A stretch of DNA of 7,914 nucleotides from positions 1 through 7,914 of the forward strand of contig CAYQFQ010000030.1 of NCBI GenBank assembly GCA_964416925.1, given 5' to 3'. The position numbers were made by a program, and so were the translations under genes. Numbering within the stretch: the stretch's first letter is position 1; every line of letters begins with the position of its first letter. Of the stretch, positions 6,988 through 7,914 are shown piece after piece. The stretch is from CAYQFQ01 sp964416925 (GTDB lineage: Bacteria > Patescibacteriota > Minisyncoccia > Phycocordibacterales > GWA1-40-21). Under the pieces are notes generated by a model. That model was not told where the DNA came from. It searched no databases and was given only the letters and a program-made list of their open reading frames with translations.

Positions 6988-7470
6988 ATGACTGAGTCTT
7001 ACAAGAGAAAATCAAATGCTAGATGTTCTATTTGTAATAAGGCAATTTATCGCAGGCCTGTAGAGCTCGAGCGAAATAAAGGGAGAGTTTATTGTGGACA
7101 AACTTGCTACGGGCTTTCTTGCAGGAAAGAAAAGCCTTGTATTATATGTAATAAATTGATATTATCTTCTTTACACCGGATTACTTGCTCGAGAAGGTGT
7201 TCAAATATCCACAGAAGTGGGATTAAATATAAATTAGGGAGACCTCGGGATAAAGTTGAAGAGATTCGAGCAGTAAAAGATAGATTACTCTCAATTAGAG
7301 GAGAGAAATGTGAAAGGTGTGACTATAATAAGTCAAAAATATTACAAGTCCATCATAAAGATAGAAATCACAACAACAATGATTTCAAAAATCTAGAGCT
7401 TGTATGTCCAAATTGTCATTTTGAAGATCACTATTTGGAAAGAGGGTGGTTTAACATGGAGGGGTGCTAG
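6988..7470 (+). CDS. HNH endonuclease with N-terminal zinc fingers
   Basis: This 160-residue protein has two Cys4 zinc-finger-like units, C13/C16/C36/C40 and C51/C54/C67/C71. A basic linker follows, then a C-terminal HNH domain: CERC at 108-111, VHHKDR with His122/His123, NNN and NL (Asn129-131, Asn135), and CPNCH with C140/C143/H144, plus His148. HNH proteins cut DNA with one metal ion; the outer Cys pairs hold a structural zinc. The start at 6988 is certain upstream because a TGA directly precedes the ATG in frame. The -10 at 6973-6981 predicts a leaderless mRNA. The last four codons and stop (7456-7470) run into tRNA-Ser by 13 bases, and the stop TAG falls in the tRNA D arm. Such small Zn-finger HNH proteins may be free-standing homing nucleases, phage-type or housekeeping nucleases; target and role are unknown. 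No intron is seen. Confidence 0.85.
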   Translation: MTESYKRKSNARCSICNKAIYRRPVELERNKGRVYCGQTCYGLSCRKEKPCIICNKLILSSLHRITCSRRCSNIHRSGIKYKLGRPRDKVEEIRAVKDRLLSIRGEKCERCDYNKSKILQVHHKDRNHNNNDFKNLELVCPNCHFEDHYLERGWFNMEGC

Positions 7471-7544
7471 AGCGGTTGAATAGGTCAGTCTTGAAAACTG
7501 AAAGGCTCGCAAGGGTCTCGGGAGTTCGAATCTCCCCCCCTCCG
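7458..7544 (+). tRNA. tRNA-Ser (anticodon UGA)
   Basis: A full class II cloverleaf can be folded by hand. The acceptor stem is GGAGGGG (7458-7464) with CCCCTCC (7537-7543), discriminator G7544. The D stem is CTA/TAG with loop GAGCGGTTGAA. The anticodon stem is TCAGT/ACTGA with loop CTTGAAA, anticodon TGA at 7492-7494, reading UCA and other UCN codons. The long variable arm (GGCTC, GCAA loop, GGGTC with wobble pairs) is expected for serine. The T arm is GGGAG/CTCCC with loop TTCGAAT. CCA is not encoded, so it must be added after transcription. The 5' end overlaps the HNH coding sequence by 13 bases, so correct 5' processing by RNase P would cut the HNH message near its end. Confidence 0.97.
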
Positions 7545-7551
7545 CAACGAC

Positions 7552-7587
7552 AATTAAAAAACAGCATGAGAATGCTGTTTTTTAATT
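7552..7587 (+). terminator. Intrinsic terminator of the HNH/tRNA-Ser unit
   Basis: A perfect 16-bp inverted repeat, 7552-7567 and 7572-7587, encloses a GAGA (GNRA-type) tetraloop. The GC-containing core ACAGCAT/ATGCTGT is flanked by six A on the left and six T on the right, so it can work in both directions. It starts eight bases after the tRNA and would end both the tRNA and the HNH transcript. Confidence 0.92.
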
Positions 7588-7652
7588 TGGCGGAGCAGTC
7601 TGAAACTCATTGGAAAAATATTCCAAAACTCATCGCTTTAACATAAATATAT

Positions 7653-7661
7653 TGATATACT
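7653..7661 (+). promoter_or_regulatory. Extended -10 promoter of the downstream secreted-protein gene
   Basis: TGATATACT fits the same TGnTATAmT pattern as the other three promoter candidates. No -35 hexamer is visible. The predicted start near 7668 leaves a short A/T-only or nearly A/T-only leader of about 27 nt before the ATG at 7695, with no Shine-Dalgarno sequence. Confidence 0.55.
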
Positions 7662-7694
7662 ATTTATAGTTTTATAAATCTTAAATAACAATAA

Positions 7695-7914
7695 ATGATT
7701 TTTAATAAAAAATTTCTCGTTTCATCCTTTGTTGTAACCTCGCTTGTCCTTGGTGTTTCTGTTTCCGCTCAATCTACTACGACACCTGACACTCTCGACT
7801 CCTGCTTCGACTTCTACCGCTTCCAATCAGTCCAAGTAAGCGTAGGAACAGAAGGTGACGCTTTCACAGCGGGGGACAGTATTCCTTTCAAAGGAGTCAT
7901 AATCAACGAAAACC
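7695..7914 (+). CDS. Secreted protein of unknown function, 5' part only
   Basis: An open frame of 73 codons runs off the right edge. Residues 1-25 form a clear signal peptide: basic MIFNKK start, hydrophobic core, VSA cleavage site before Gln26. The mature part begins with a Ser/Thr/Pro stretch (QSTTTPDT), then an aromatic segment with one Cys (SCFDFYRF, Cys37), then GDAFTAGDSIPFKG, which reads like the strands of a beta-sandwich. I do not recognise the family. From about residue 30 the codons favour C endings: all five Asp are GAC and all five Phe after the signal peptide are TTC, whereas the other genes prefer GAT and TTT. This suggests strong expression, as in an abundant surface or S-layer-like protein, or a different origin. 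The start is supported by the signal peptide and the -10 element at 7653-7661. Confidence 0.8.
   Translation, partial: MIFNKKFLVSSFVVTSLVLGVSVSAQSTTTPDTLDSCFDFYRFQSVQVSVGTEGDAFTAGDSIPFKGVIINEN

Noticed and set aside
7458..7587. tRNA-Ser as an attachment site of an integrated element
   Set aside because: No copy of the tRNA 3' end, integrase or other phage gene is seen in the window. A terminator and a native-looking gene follow directly.
7603..7633. AAACTCAT direct repeat (7603-7610, 7626-7633) around the small inverted repeat TGGAA/TTCCA
   Set aside because: It looks a little like an operator or the footprint of an insertion, but repeats this short arise by chance in AT-rich DNA and no element lies between them.
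7464..7646. A 60-codon + strand open frame after the HNH gene
   Set aside because: It runs through most of tRNA-Ser and the terminator hairpin; its VSGVRISPPP string is the usual false translation of a tRNA-Ser gene.

Overview
The window is AT-rich, compact bacterial DNA with every gene on the + strand. Several traits point to the Candidate Phyla Radiation (Patescibacteria, probably Parcubacteria-like): short gaps between genes, no Shine-Dalgarno sequence before any visible start, very large mosaic surface proteins, and a peptidoglycan-binding-like module carrying a glycine-rich insert. This placement is an inference from style and remembered family resemblance, not from a marker gene. TGA is used as a stop codon, so the code looks standard.

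Layout: (1) 1-440, the 3' end of a CapA-family (PGA_cap) metallophosphoesterase-like gene. (2) 441-550, a gap with two hairpins and an extended -10 promoter. (3) 551-5170, a 1539-residue secreted mosaic protein: signal peptide, clan A-type glycoside hydrolase, Cys-rich module, CE3-like SGNH esterase, two peptidoglycan-binding-like modules, two Ig-like modules, three further beta-type modules and two tandem thrombospondin-like modules. (4) 5177-5215, a strong terminator. (5) 5241-6956, recJ, whose -10 box places the start codon at about +1. (6) 6988-7470, a Zn-finger HNH nuclease gene, also apparently leaderless, whose last 13 bases lie inside the next gene. (7) 7458-7544, tRNA-Ser(UGA). (8) 7552-7587, a perfect 16-bp terminator hairpin. 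(9) 7695-7914, the start of a secreted protein gene cut by the window end, with codon use unlike its neighbours.

The genes do not form one pathway. The CapA-like protein, the giant enzyme and the last gene concern the cell surface or outside; recJ, the HNH gene and the tRNA are information-processing genes. Four promoter candidates share TGnTATAmT (m = A or C) with no recognisable -35 box, and three of the four gaps carry terminator-like hairpins, so most units seem to be transcribed separately. The HNH gene and tRNA-Ser are the clear exception and probably share a transcript.

The points most worth a second look are the fusion of a glycosidase, an esterase and wall-binding-like modules in one exported protein, the protein gene/tRNA overlap, the two leaderless starts, and a 59-bp perfectly conserved patch inside an otherwise diverged tandem repeat. 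I found no CRISPR array, insertion sequence or defence system.
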